Source: Actinomadura sp. KC06 (GTDB lineage: Bacteria; Actinomycetota; Actinomycetes; Streptosporangiales; Streptosporangiaceae). From it: a stretch of 64,000 nucleotides of DNA. Below the pieces are notes generated by a model. The model searched no databases. It was not told the origin of the DNA and worked only from the letters and a program-made list of their open reading frames with translations. Shown piece by piece: positions 17,910 through 27,359 of the stretch. The stretch lies in contig NZ_SMKT01000021.1 of the NCBI RefSeq assembly GCF_004348735.1, positions 1-64,000 on the forward strand, read 5' to 3'. The translations under genes and the position numbers were made by a program. The first letter of the stretch is position 1, and each line of letters opens with the position of its first letter.

Positions 17910-20662
17910 CTAAAGCAGATTACGGCGAATACCGAAGCAAGCTTATTGATGTAACGCTTCCCTTGATTCATATCGGCGCCGCCAGCGTGGCGGAAAAGCA
18001 GCGCAGTGTTGGCACCGTCAAGAACTTGCATAAATGGTTTGCGCCCATGCCGACCCCCGCTCTGCGCGCCCTGGTGTTTGCTTCTTTGGTGGATGACCCA
18101 GGTCCCGGAGATGAGCGCGACTACCTTCTGCAAGTGGTTAAAGATCTCTTGCCTCTGGACGGCACGGCTCCATCGAAAGCCGCCATTGGACAAGCGCGTG
18201 AATTGATCGCCAAGTCAAATAGCGAAATCCCAGTCGTTATGGACCCCTTCGTTGGTGGAGGAGCGACCATAGTCGAAGCGCTTCGTTTGGGGCTCCCCGC
18301 TAGAGGGTCGGATCTCAACCCCGTTGCTGCCCTCATTACACGCATGCTGGGGCAATTGCTGCCCTCCGTTGTTGCAGCATCGCCGATCTCGGAGGAAGGG
18401 AATCGGCCAACTCGAACAGAGGACCTTCCTTACGAAGGTTTTGCGGATGACCTACGCTACTACGGTGGACTTGTCCAGCAAGCTGTTAAGGAACAAGTCG
18501 GCCACTATTACGATGTCCCGGATAAGGGGGCCCCAGTTGCGTGGCTTTGGGCGAGGACCGCACCCTGCCCTAACCCCATGTGCAATATTCGTATCCCTCT
18601 CTACAGCTCACCATGGCTAAGTAAGCAAAAGGACCGCGAAGCCACTCTAGAACCAGTCGTGGAAGATGACAAGATTAGATTTGTCATCCACCGTGGCAAG
18701 GATGGCCCGATCAAGGGGACCAAGGGAACAGGAAGAGCACAGTTTAATTGCCCAAAATGTGGTTCGCGCCTGGGGGAGAAGGAACTCCGCGCTCTGGGAA
18801 AGGAAGGGCGTCTAGGGCTTCAGCTCATGGCCTACTGTGTTGATACTCCGGCCGGACGCACTTTTCTCGAACCCGACCCCGACAATTCCACTGCTCAAGT
18901 CGTGGAGGTTCCTGATGACTTGGACGAGACTGAAATCGGCGGTAATACCAAAAATTTTGCCCCCCCTCTATATGGGTTCATTCGACAGATCGATCTTTAT
19001 ACTTCGCGTCAACTAGCTGTTCTAGCTGCTTTTGCGGACGAGATTGCCAAGATCTACGATCGAGTAGCTGAGGATGGTGGTACCACTGACCAGGCCAGTG
19101 CCATTTCGACCGCGCTCGGAATCTGCCTTAGCAAGATGTCTCAGTCAAATTCCACACTAGTTCGATGGTATATCCGTGAGGGGCCTTCTCGGTGCATGCC
19201 CGCCTTCGGGTCTCAATCTATTCCGATGGTATGGGATTTTGCTGAAGCATATCCGTTTGGACATTCAGTTGGGTCGTGGAATACCCAAATTGACACAGTT
19301 ATTGGATTGCTTCGCGCGCTCCCAGGAGCCCAGGTAAAAGGTGACATATATCAGTGCGATGCGCGCCGGGCAGGGGAGTTGGTGGAGCCCGGAACAGCCC
19401 TGATTGTGACTGATCCGCCGTACTTTGCTCAGATCAACTATGCCGATCTGAGTGACTATTTCTATTTGTGGCTCAGGAGGGCTCTCCGAGACGTCCATCC
19501 CGATCTGTTCGGCACGATCGCGACTCCTAAAGTTCCAGAACTCGTGGCGAACATAGCTCGCCACGGAGGTAGTAAGGATGCCGCACAAAAGTACTTCATT
19601 GAAGGGTTTATAGAGGTATTCAAATCTCTTCAGAAAGCGTCTCGTCCAGATCTCCCGATTATCGTCGCCTATGCGGCTAAGCAAGATGATAGTGGAGGAG
19701 ATGGCGCGGTATCGTCGGCGTGGGTCTCCATGCTGCAGGCGATCCTCGCTTCGGGTTTGTCAGTTGTGGGGACTCTCCCGATCGAATGCACCCACAAAAC
19801 CCGTCAGATCAGTCAAGGGGCCAACGCGCTTGCTTCCTATATCATTTTGATCTGTCGGACTCGGAATTCAGTCGAGGTAGCGGACAAGGCAACATTTCTT
19901 GATCATCTCAAGAATGAGATGCCTAGCGGTATCGATGCCCTTCTGAAGGCGGGTGTATCGCCCTTGGATATGGGGCAAGCTGCGATTGGTCCGGGTATGC
20001 GCATCTTTTCTTCGTACCGCGAAGTGCTTCAGCCGGATGGGAGCCCGATGTCAGTTCGTGACGCCCTCATCGAGATCGACAAGGCAGCTACCGCGATTAT
20101 TGACGGCGAAGAGGCTGAGTACGATGCTCCGACCAGGTTCGCGCTGAAGTGGTTCAGGCAATACGCGTTCGACCAAGGCCCGTACGGTGTCGCCGACGGT
20201 GTGCTACGTCAAACAGGGACGGCCATCCTCGACCTGGTTCAGGCAGGCATCGTTAGCAACAGTCCGCGCAGCAAGGTCTCCTTGCTTGACTTTGATGAGC
20301 TACCTGTCAAGTACGACCCTGTCAAACCTCATCGTATCTCTCATTGGGAGGTTGCCATGCACCTCGCCAAGAGGTTCGACATGAAGGGGCCGGGCGGGGG
20401 GATCGATGGTGCTGCGGAGCTCGTGGCCGCGGTGCGTAGCCGTCCGGACGCCGCAATCAACCTGGATCGGGTCAACCGTCTCGTCCACCGGCTGTTCAGG
20501 ATCTCCGAGCACCGGTATCAGAAGACGGCCGCACGCCTCAACCAGCTCGGTACAGCTTGGCCCGACATCATGGCCGCTGCCCAGAATGTCTCGTCAGTTC
20601 GCTATGTTTCAGATGAGATCGATGGTCTCTTCTCGGTGGGGGAGGCCGACGATGAGGGCTGA
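17906..20662 (+). CDS. DUF1156 DNA methyltransferase
   Basis: 918 aa from ATG 17906, preceded by GGGGAGGTG and overlapping the helicase stop by 4 bases. An N-terminal DUF1156-type region (LPLIHIGAASVAEKQRSVGT, KWFAPMPTPALRALV) leads to SAM motif I DPFVGGGATIVEA (about residue 113) with GSDLNPVA, and to catalytic motif IV DPPYFAQINY (503-512). The DPPY form is typical of amino-methyltransferases (N6-adenine or N4-cytosine). A zinc finger is likely at CPNPMC (about 221) and CPKCGSRL (about 282). The first 2 kb are visibly AT-richer than the flanking genes. Presumably provides self-DNA protection or target marking for the neighbouring helicase and ATPase. The modified base is unknown. Confidence 0.87.
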   Translation: MTKADYGEYRSKLIDVTLPLIHIGAASVAEKQRSVGTVKNLHKWFAPMPTPALRALVFASLVDDPGPGDERDYLLQVVKDLLPLDGTAPSKAAIGQARELIAKSNSEIPVVMDPFVGGGATIVEALRLGLPARGSDLNPVAALITRMLGQLLPSVVAASPISEEGNRPTRTEDLPYEGFADDLRYYGGLVQQAVKEQVGHYYDVPDKGAPVAWLWARTAPCPNPMCNIRIPLYSSPWLSKQKDREATLEPVVEDDKIRFVIHRGKDGPIKGTKGTGRAQFNCPKCGSRLGEKELRALGKEGRLGLQLMAYCVDTPAGRTFLEPDPDNSTAQVVEVPDDLDETEIGGNTKNFAPPLYGFIRQIDLYTSRQLAVLAAFADEIAKIYDRVAEDGGTTDQASAISTALGICLSKMSQSNSTLVRWYIREGPSRCMPAFGSQSIPMVWDFAEAYPFGHSVGSWNTQIDTVIGLLRALPGAQVKGDIYQCDARRAGELVEPGTALIVTDPPYFAQINYADLSDYFYLWLRRALRDVHPDLFGTIATPKVPELVANIARHGGSKDAAQKYFIEGFIEVFKSLQKASRPDLPIIVAYAAKQDDSGGDGAVSSAWVSMLQAILASGLSVVGTLPIECTHKTRQISQGANALASYIILICRTRNSVEVADKATFLDHLKNEMPSGIDALLKAGVSPLDMGQAAIGPGMRIFSSYREVLQPDGSPMSVRDALIEIDKAATAIIDGEEAEYDAPTRFALKWFRQYAFDQGPYGVADGVLRQTGTAILDLVQAGIVSNSPRSKVSLLDFDELPVKYDPVKPHRISHWEVAMHLAKRFDMKGPGGGIDGAAELVAAVRSRPDAAINLDRVNRLVHRLFRISEHRYQKTAARLNQLGTAWPDIMAAAQNVSSVRYVSDEIDGLFSVGEADDEG

Positions 20663-20713
20663 CGAGCGGATGCGTGGGCGACGATGGGTGACGACACATC
20701 GGACAGGGAAGTA

Positions 20714-23700
20714 ATGGCGCTGTCGCACCAGCAACGGGTGGGCAGGGGTTTTGAAATCCTCGCAGAGGGCCTGGCACCTGTTGTAGATCAGCTGATGCGT
20801 GAAGCTGCTCCTGCCGGGAAGGACTGGCTGGAGCTGCTCGCGGCAAGGGAATCCGCGAAGCCTGGGGGCACTAGGAAGCTTTCCAAGAACGACCCGCAGG
20901 CTCTGCTCAAGGTGATCACTGATCATCGACAGGTGTTCTTCGAACTGCTGTCCCATAGTGGCCAGCGCTATGCCAGTGAGCTGCGAGACGTGCGCAACCT
21001 ATGGGCGCACAACGAGAAGTTCACCTTCAACGACACAGACCGTGCGTTGGACACGATGGAGCGGTTGCTCCGTGCTCTCGGTGCGGCTTCGGCGGCTGAT
21101 GAGATCGCCGCTCAGCGTGATGAGCATCGCGGGCAGATCGACAACAAGCGGGCGCTGGATCGCGTCCGTAAGAGTGCTCCCGCCTCGGTGACGGTCTCGG
21201 CAGAGAAGCTCGGCACGTGGCGGGACGTGATGATTCCGCATGAGGACGTCCGCAAGGGCGAGTATGCTCGCGCGGAGTTCGCGGCAGATCTTCACCAGGT
21301 GGCGACAGGGAAGACCAGCAGCGAGGAGTATGCCGATCCGGTCCAGTTCTTCCGCCGCACCTACCTAACCGACGGCCTGAAGGAGTTGCTGACCAACACC
21401 GCCCGGCGGCTGTCCGGCGACGGGAATGCCGAGCCGGTCTTCAACCTGCAGACGAACTTCGGTGGTGGCAAGACTCACTCGATGCTCGCGGTATGGCATC
21501 TGTACTCGCCGAACCATGAGCTTGATCAGTACCCCCAGGCTGTCCAGGACATGCTCGGCGGCATCCCATTGCGGGAGGGTGTACGGCGGGTGGCTCTGGT
21601 GGGCAACCACATTGAGACGGCGAAGCCTTCGTCTGAGGACGGCCGGCCTGGCATCAACACCCTCTGGGGTGAGCTGGCGTGGCAGCTCGGAGGCCGGGAA
21701 GCCTACGACATCGTCGCCGAATCCGACCAGGCGAGGGTGCCGTCCGGTGCTTCACTTGAGCAGCTGCTGACGGCGTACGCGCCATGCGTGATCCTCATCG
21801 ACGAGTGGGTCAGCTACGCCAGGCTGCTGCACGGGCGAACCGACCTGCCGGGTGGCACCTTCGAGGCCCAGTTCACCTTCGCGCAGACAATGACGGAGCT
21901 GGCGAAGACGATCCCCGGCATCATGTTCATCGTCTCGGTCCCTGCCTCCCATGACCCGAAACAGCGGAGGTCGGAGGCTGATGAGGCCGAGGTCGGTGGG
22001 CTCCGTGGGAAAGAAACCCTGGAAAGGCTACAGAACGTGGTCGGCCGGGTCGCCAAGCATTGGCGTCCAGCGACCCCAGATGAGTCGTTCGAGATCGTCC
22101 GCCGTCGGCTCTTCGAGCAGCCGACCGAGAGGGCGCTCAAGGAGCGCGACTTCATCGCCAAGGCGTTGGTGCGGTTCTACCGGGAGCACTCCGCCGAGTT
22201 TCCGCACGAGGTGACGGAGACCAAGTACGAGAGCGAGATCAAGGCGGCGTATCCGATCCATCCGGAGCTGTTCCATCGGTTGTATGAGGACTGGTCGACG
22301 CTGGAACGGTTCCAGAAGACACGTGGTGTACTGCGGTTGATGAGCGCGGTGATCTATCGGTTGTGGCAAGCCGAGGACCCGGCTCCGTTGATCATGCCCG
22401 GCTCGTTGCCGCTCGGCGACGAATGGGTGTTGGGCGAAGTCACCCACTATCTGTCGGACACGTGGAAGGCCGTGATCGAGGCAGACGTGGACTCATCTGG
22501 CTCCACACCAGAGCGGATCGACGCAAGCCGCGCGGCCTTCTCCCAGCGCCACCTCACCCGTCGCCTGGCCAGGGCCGCGTTCCTGGCATCCGCGGCGAGA
22601 ACCGGCGCACAGCAAAAGGGTGTTGAGCGCAAGCGGATCTGGCTGGGGACCGCGCTCCCCGGTGACGTGGTCGGCAACTTCGGCTCGGCGATCCATCTCC
22701 TCAGTGAGCAGGCACTCTACTTTTATGCAGACGGCACGTCCTACTGGTACGACACTCAGCAGTCGGTCAACCGGCTGGCCCGCGATCGTGCCGAGGAGTA
22801 TCGCAGCCACCTGGAAGATGTGTACGAAGAGATCGTCAAGCGGCTCAAGGAACATGACTTCCCCAAGAAGGGCCTCTTCGTCAGGGTACAGCCAGCGCCA
22901 AAGAGCACCGATGAGGTCCCTGACCGCCCAGAGAGTCAGATCGTCATCGTCCACCCGAGGCTGCATTACTCAAGCCAGGTCAAGGACAACCCCGCCTTCA
23001 CCTTCGCCAACGAGGCTCTGGCGAGCCGAGGTAACTCGCCTCGGACGAATCAGAATATGCTGGTGTTCGCAGTTGCTGACCGTGAGCCGCTCACCTATCT
23101 AACGGACGCCGTGCGGGAATACCTCGCGTGGAACTCGATCGTAGAAGACAAGGAACTGCCGATCCCGCCCGACCAAGCGAAGATGGCGAGGAAGCGGCAT
23201 AGTACGGCTAGTGACACGGTCTCAAGGCGCATTGAGCAGGCGTACAACACGGTCCTCTACCCGATCTGGGACAAGAACACCGGCCGTATCGGCCTTCAGG
23301 CCGCCGTGGTCGACGAGGACGGCGCGTCCATTCCCGAACGGGTCAGCGCAAAGCTCAAGAACATCGACAAGCTTCGTACGGAGATGGGCTCACGACTGAT
23401 TCGCTATGACCTGGACAAGAATCTGTCCAAGGTCTGGAAAGACGGCCACATTTCCTTTGGTGTCCTGTGGGAGTACTACCGCCGATTCCCCTATCTAGGC
23501 CGATTGCGCAATCGTGCTGTCCTGGAAGAGAGTGTCCGCCGTGTCTTCGATGAGCTCACTGGCAGCATCGAGGGCTTCGCTGTAGCCAGCGCCTACGACG
23601 AGGACACGGGCAAGTACATCGAACTGGCCATTCCGAACGCCGGGGAATGGGCACCCGCGCAGATCACCGACAGCACCCTCCTCGTCCAACTGGACCGTGC

Positions 23701-24091
23701 GAAGGAACAGCGCGCTCGGGAGGAACGAGAGCGGGAAGAGCGGGAACGGAGCCTGGGCTCCGATGATGCGGAGACCGACGGAGATTCAGCAGGTGACACG
23801 ACCGGCACCGACACTGAAGACGGCGATGAAGTTCAGTCCGAGCTGGAAACTACGGTCAAGAACACCCGCTTCTGGGCGACCTACGGGGTGAATCCGGAGC
23901 GTTTCACCCGGGACCTCACCAGACTCGGCCCAGATCTGCTCGCCCTGCTCACCGCGCCCGACGGTGTCGAGCTCGAGGTCACCGTACAGATCGAGGCTCG
24001 CAGGGCGGAGGGTTTCCCGGACGACACAGTCATGAAGGTGGTCGAGAACCTCACCCACCTGAAGGCCAAGGGGAACTTCGAAGACCGATGA
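20714..24091 (+). CDS. Swt1-like HEPN + DUF499 AAA-type ATPase
   Basis: 1125 aa from ATG 20714 (MALSHQQRVGRGF), which has AGGGAAG upstream; an in-frame ATG at 20684 is possible. The N-terminus looks like a Swt1-type HEPN domain with the RX4H motif intact (RNLWAH, R94-H99), the active-site pattern of HEPN ribonucleases. The DUF499 ATPase follows, with Walker A NFGGGKTHS (about 248-256) and Walker B CVILIDEW (about 357-364). A charged coiled coil (AREEREREERERS) and an acidic Asp/Thr linker precede a final globular domain. Last gene of the three-gene operon. DUF499 and DUF1156 proteins are known to co-occur in defence islands. The mechanism is unproven. Confidence 0.85.
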   Translation: MALSHQQRVGRGFEILAEGLAPVVDQLMREAAPAGKDWLELLAARESAKPGGTRKLSKNDPQALLKVITDHRQVFFELLSHSGQRYASELRDVRNLWAHNEKFTFNDTDRALDTMERLLRALGAASAADEIAAQRDEHRGQIDNKRALDRVRKSAPASVTVSAEKLGTWRDVMIPHEDVRKGEYARAEFAADLHQVATGKTSSEEYADPVQFFRRTYLTDGLKELLTNTARRLSGDGNAEPVFNLQTNFGGGKTHSMLAVWHLYSPNHELDQYPQAVQDMLGGIPLREGVRRVALVGNHIETAKPSSEDGRPGINTLWGELAWQLGGREAYDIVAESDQARVPSGASLEQLLTAYAPCVILIDEWVSYARLLHGRTDLPGGTFEAQFTFAQTMTELAKTIPGIMFIVSVPASHDPKQRRSEADEAEVGGLRGKETLERLQNVVGRVAKHWRPATPDESFEIVRRRLFEQPTERALKERDFIAKALVRFYREHSAEFPHEVTETKYESEIKAAYPIHPELFHRLYEDWSTLERFQKTRGVLRLMSAVIYRLWQAEDPAPLIMPGSLPLGDEWVLGEVTHYLSDTWKAVIEADVDSSGSTPERIDASRAAFSQRHLTRRLARAAFLASAARTGAQQKGVERKRIWLGTALPGDVVGNFGSAIHLLSEQALYFYADGTSYWYDTQQSVNRLARDRAEEYRSHLEDVYEEIVKRLKEHDFPKKGLFVRVQPAPKSTDEVPDRPESQIVIVHPRLHYSSQVKDNPAFTFANEALASRGNSPRTNQNMLVFAVADREPLTYLTDAVREYLAWNSIVEDKELPIPPDQAKMARKRHSTASDTVSRRIEQAYNTVLYPIWDKNTGRIGLQAAVVDEDGASIPERVSAKLKNIDKLRTEMGSRLIRYDLDKNLSKVWKDGHISFGVLWEYYRRFPYLGRLRNRAVLEESVRRVFDELTGSIEGFAVASAYDEDTGKYIELAIPNAGEWAPAQITDSTLLVQLDRAKEQRAREEREREERERSLGSDDAETDGDSAGDTTGTDTEDGDEVQSELETTVKNTRFWATYGVNPERFTRDLTRLGPDLLALLTAPDGVELEVTVQIEARRAEGFPDDTVMKVVENLTHLKAKGNFEDR

Positions 24092-24285
24092 TCCAGTCTC
24101 GCGAGGGACAGGCGCGTTTTCCGCCAATGCTTGGCCTGGAATGTTCCGTCGAGTGAGACGGAACGACCTCCGACAGCGTGCTGGGCGCGAAAGCAGGACG
24201 TCTTGGGAAGTCCTGTGTAACTCCAAGATCCTCCCTTCGTAAACGCGCAACGCTGGTGTGCGACCGGAACAAGGGAGGCACGTGC

Positions 24286-25424
24286 ATGGGGGCGTTGGTT
24301 GGGCGGTATCGGGCGTCGATCTACCGGGAAGGTGACGGCTGGACTGGGGCGATCTGTCTCGGGCGCCGTCCTGATAGCCGTCGGCGGCGTTTGAAGCGGA
24401 AGGGGCTGACTGAGGCGGCGGTGATGGAGAAGCTCGCCGAGGAGGTCGATGACCTGGAGAAAGGGATCCAAGCGGATCGGAACTACACCGTCGAGCGCGG
24501 TATCAACGACCTGCTTAAGGTCCTCGCGGCGCATGGGCGGGCGGACACGACCGTGCAGACCTATCGGGAACTGGTCGACCTGCATCTGATCCCGCACCTG
24601 GGAAAGGCGCGGGTCCGCGAGTTGACGGCCGACGACGTGGAGACCTGGCTGTTCGATCGGGCCGACAAGCTCTCGACCAGCACGCTCGGGATCCTGCACG
24701 GGCTCCTGACACGGGCTTTGCGGCGAGCGCAGCGGCACGACAAGGTCGCTCGAAACGTCTCCGAGCTGGTTGATACTCCGCGCGGCCGGGCAAGCCGTCC
24801 GTCGATGTTGTTGTCGGTGAAGCAGGCGACCTTGCGTCTCCGTGAAGCCCTTCACGGCCGCCATCGGCTGGGTCCTTACGTAGCACTGGGGCTGCTGGCC
24901 GGACTGCGGACGGAGGAACTGCGAGCGTTGCGCTGGGAACAGGTTGACTTGGAGGCCGGGACGGTCGTGGTGGTCAGGTTCGCGCGTTTCGGCGGCGACA
25001 CCAAGACGGCCAAGAGCCGTCGCGGGTTCCGGCTCAGTCAACTGGCGGTAGACGCGTTGTTCGCGGCACGGGCGCAGCAGGCAGCTGACAAGCTTGCTGC
25101 GGGACCGGCCTACCGCGATCACGACTTGGTGTTTGCCAGCCTGACGGACGGCCCTGGTCGGCGAAGCAGGTGCTGTACCGATTCAAGAAGATGACCGACG
25201 CAGCCGGGGTGGGCACGCGATGGTGTCCGCGGGAGCTGCGGCACACGTTCGTGTCGCTGATGAGCGATAGTGGTGTGCACGTGGAGAAGATCACCGATCT
25301 AGTCGGGCACCGGACCACGGTGGTCACCGAGACGGTATACCGCCACCAGTTGCGGCCCGCGGTCGAGAACGGGGCCGAGCGGATGCAGGACATCTTCGCC
25401 GACGCTCTCGTGGTGCCTGCCTGA
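24286..25424 (+). pseudogene. tyrosine site-specific integrase, frameshifted
   Basis: Starts at ATG 24286 with AGGGAGG seven bases upstream. The first frame encodes an arm-binding segment, a SAM-like core-binding domain (TTVQTYRELVDLHLIPHLGK) and the first catalytic arginine (LLAGLRTEELRALRWEQV). Near 25160 the register is lost by one base and the frame ends within 35 bases. The neighbouring frame completes the protein: KQVLYRFKKM, box II RELRHTFVSLM and the terminal LVGHRTTVVTETVYRHQ with the nucleophilic Tyr, stopping at 25424. The catalytic His/Arg/Tyr are therefore outside the first frame, so the product should be inactive. It points toward the tRNA-Arg gene 3 kb downstream. Confidence 0.85.
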
Positions 25425-25448
25425 ATGTGTCTACTCCCTACGCCGAAA

Positions 25449-25982
25449 TCAGGTGATGATCGGTGTATCTCGGTCTCGAGCCAGCAGGTGTGCGTTCCTG
25501 ATGCGCATCGATGGGTCCATTCGCAGTTCGCCCAACTCGCCGAGCGGGATCCAGCGGACTTCGGTGGACTCGTCGCTCGGGGTTGCCTGGCCGGCTACTG
25601 GACTGGCGGTGAGCACGATCGAGAACTCCTGGCGGACCTCGTCATTGCTGGTGTAGTGGATCACGTGGCGGGGATCGGAGTAGACCCCGACCAGTCCGGT
25701 GATTTCGCAGACGATCCCCGTCTCCTCATGGGTCTCCCGTACGGCGGCCTGCGCGACGGACTCACCGAGGTCGATAGCTCCACCGGGTAGTGCCCAGTTC
25801 CCGTTGTCGCTTCGGCGAATCAACAGCAGCTTCCCGGCGTCGTTAGTGATGGCGACGTTCACGGAGGGAACGAGGCTGTTGACTTCCGGGGCAGCGGGGT
25901 CGTCGTAGTAGTCGATGCGACGGTTCATGGCTCTACCGGGATACTGGGACGGTCGGGGATCAGTATCCATCATGACGTTCAT
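25449..25982 (-). CDS. NUDIX hydrolase
   Basis: 177 aa from ATG 25982. The NUDIX box is complete (GGAIDLGESVAQAAVRETHE then ETGI), matching Gx5Ex7REUxEExGU, with a typical beta-strand lead-in (VNVAITNDAGKLLLIRRSDN). The start was chosen because ATG 25982 overlaps the stop of the upstream methyltransferase remnant (ATGA); ATG 25928 is an alternative giving a more usual 159-aa protein. It probably hydrolyses a nucleoside diphosphate derivative, but the specificity cannot be read from sequence. It converges with the integrase pseudogene (stop-to-stop 24 bp). Confidence 0.8.
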   Translation of the reverse strand: MNVMMDTDPRPSQYPGRAMNRRIDYYDDPAAPEVNSLVPSVNVAITNDAGKLLLIRRSDNGNWALPGGAIDLGESVAQAAVRETHEETGIVCEITGLVGVYSDPRHVIHYTSNDEVRQEFSIVLTASPVAGQATPSDESTEVRWIPLGELGELRMDPSMRIRNAHLLARDRDTPIIT

Positions 25983-26525
25983 GCCTTGGATCTTCTTCGT
26001 GCGGTGCACGTCCAGGTGAGGAGCTGTGGTTTACCGAGCCGGTGCGGATGCAAGTCGTACTGGGCGAAGAAGGCAGCGATATTGAGGTAGGGGCGGTGGT
26101 GGTGGAAGCCTTGGCGTCCGTGGCGTCGGGATTGAGCCATGTCTTCGATGATCACTGCGGGGACTTGAGGGAGAACGTGACCCAGGCCGGCATGAGGGTC
26201 GGCTAGGCGATCGAGGGTGTCGATTATCCAGAGCAGGTCTGGGCTGAGGTCGGGAAGATCGTCGGGGTCGTGGATGGTGTCCGGCTGTCCGAGGTGGGCC
26301 ATGCGCCAGTGGGCGAAGTCGGCGTGTGGTGAGGGTAGTTCGGCGGGGATGACGGTGTGGCCGTGGGCGCGTAGCGCGATGGTGTCGATGCCGATTCCGC
26401 AGCCGTAGCCCAAGATCGTGATGCGGGCTGGGAGCGTGAGGAGCGCGGTGTCGACGTAGCGGGGGCGGTTCCCGCTGGCTTCCCAGATGGTGAGGTTGTA
26501 CAGGTAGCCGGTGGTGGCGGCGAAG
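25979..26525 (-). pseudogene. class I methyltransferase, 5' end missing
   Basis: The C-terminal 180 or so codons of a SAM-dependent methyltransferase: GYLYNLTIWEASGNRPRYVD, SAM motif I ITILGYGCGIGIDTIAL, then DLSPDLLWIIDTLDRLADPH and the terminal QYDLHPHRLGKPQLLTW. Upstream of about 26525 the frame stays open, but the sequence there is the antisense of a DUF2637 gene, so the natural 5' end has been lost. It is coupled to the NUDIX gene by an ATGA overlap. Breakpoint placed by where recognisable protein similarity stops, plus or minus 20 bases. Confidence 0.6.
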
Positions 26526-27359
26526 AACGCCGCGCTCGACATCGTGCTGGCCCGTCTGGACATGCGGATTCGGTGGCTGCGGTTCATCCCGTGGGCGCTG
26601 ACCGGCGCGACGGTGTACCTCAACGTCGCCGGTGAACACGGGGTGTTCGGGATGGTCGCGCACGCGGTGCTTCCCGCGCTGTGGGTGGTCGCGGTGGAGA
26701 TCGCCGCGCACGTGATCCGGATCCGTGCCGGGATCGCCGCCGGTACCCGGATGGAGTCCATCCGGACGTCTCGGTGGTTCCTGGCGCCGTGGCCCACGGT
26801 CAAGCTGTGGCGTCGGATGGTGCTGTGGGAGATCCGGCCCTACCCTGACGCGCTGGCCCGTGAACGCGCCCGCGTGCTGGCGCTGACCGACCTGCAGGAC
26901 ACCTACGACCGCAAGTGGCGCAAGAAGGCGCCCGCCCGGGTGCGGGCCCTGTACCGGCTCGGCGAGTTCCCCGCCGTGGTGTCCGCGGTGGCATCTGCCG
27001 CGCCGTCCAATGGACCGGTCACCGACCGTCCCGCCCTGCCCGTGATGGACCGTCCGGCACTGGAGCCGGGACCGTCCGGCCGCCGGTCCGGTGGACCGTC
27101 CGCAGCGCCGTCCCGGACCCGCGCGCGGACCGCGACCGGCCGGTCCGGGGGACGCGTGCGCGGACCGTCCGGGCGCCGGTCCCGGACCGGCAAGCCCGCC
27201 ACACCGCCGCCGGACGTGGACGACCTGATGCCGATCGGCCGGACCATCGCCGCCGACCTGGCCGCGACCGGACAGCCGCTGACCCGCAACACCCTCGCTA
27301 CGAGGCTGCGCGAGGCCGGACACAGCGCCGGTACCGGTACATCCTTTCCGCGCTCGTGA
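26525..27359 (+). pseudogene. DUF2637 (SpdA-like) protein, 5' end missing
   Basis: C-terminal portion of a DUF2637 protein: hydrophobic FIPWALTGATVYLNVAGEHG, GMVAHAVLPALWVVAVEIAA, the conserved RTSRWFLAPWPTVKLWRRMV and WEIRPYPDALARERARV segments, then a long Arg/Pro/Ser-rich linker and IGRTIAADLAATGQPLTRN. The N-terminal membrane helices are absent: the frame begins at the junction with the opposite-facing methyltransferase remnant. The 3' end (LREAGHSAGTGTSFPRS) also departs from the usual family ending. This is the second damaged DUF2637 gene in the window, after the one at 5558-6460. Confidence 0.65.

Noticed and set aside
12228-24091. classic DISARM or BREX system
   Set aside because: The DISARM core genes drmA, drmB, drmC and the BREX genes pglZ, brxC/pglY are not present; only the SNF2-DUF3883 component is shared with DISARM class 1.
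25120-25200. programmed ribosomal frameshift in the integrase
   Set aside because: No clear slippery heptamer or downstream pseudoknot, and neighbouring element genes are frameshifted too, so decay is more likely.
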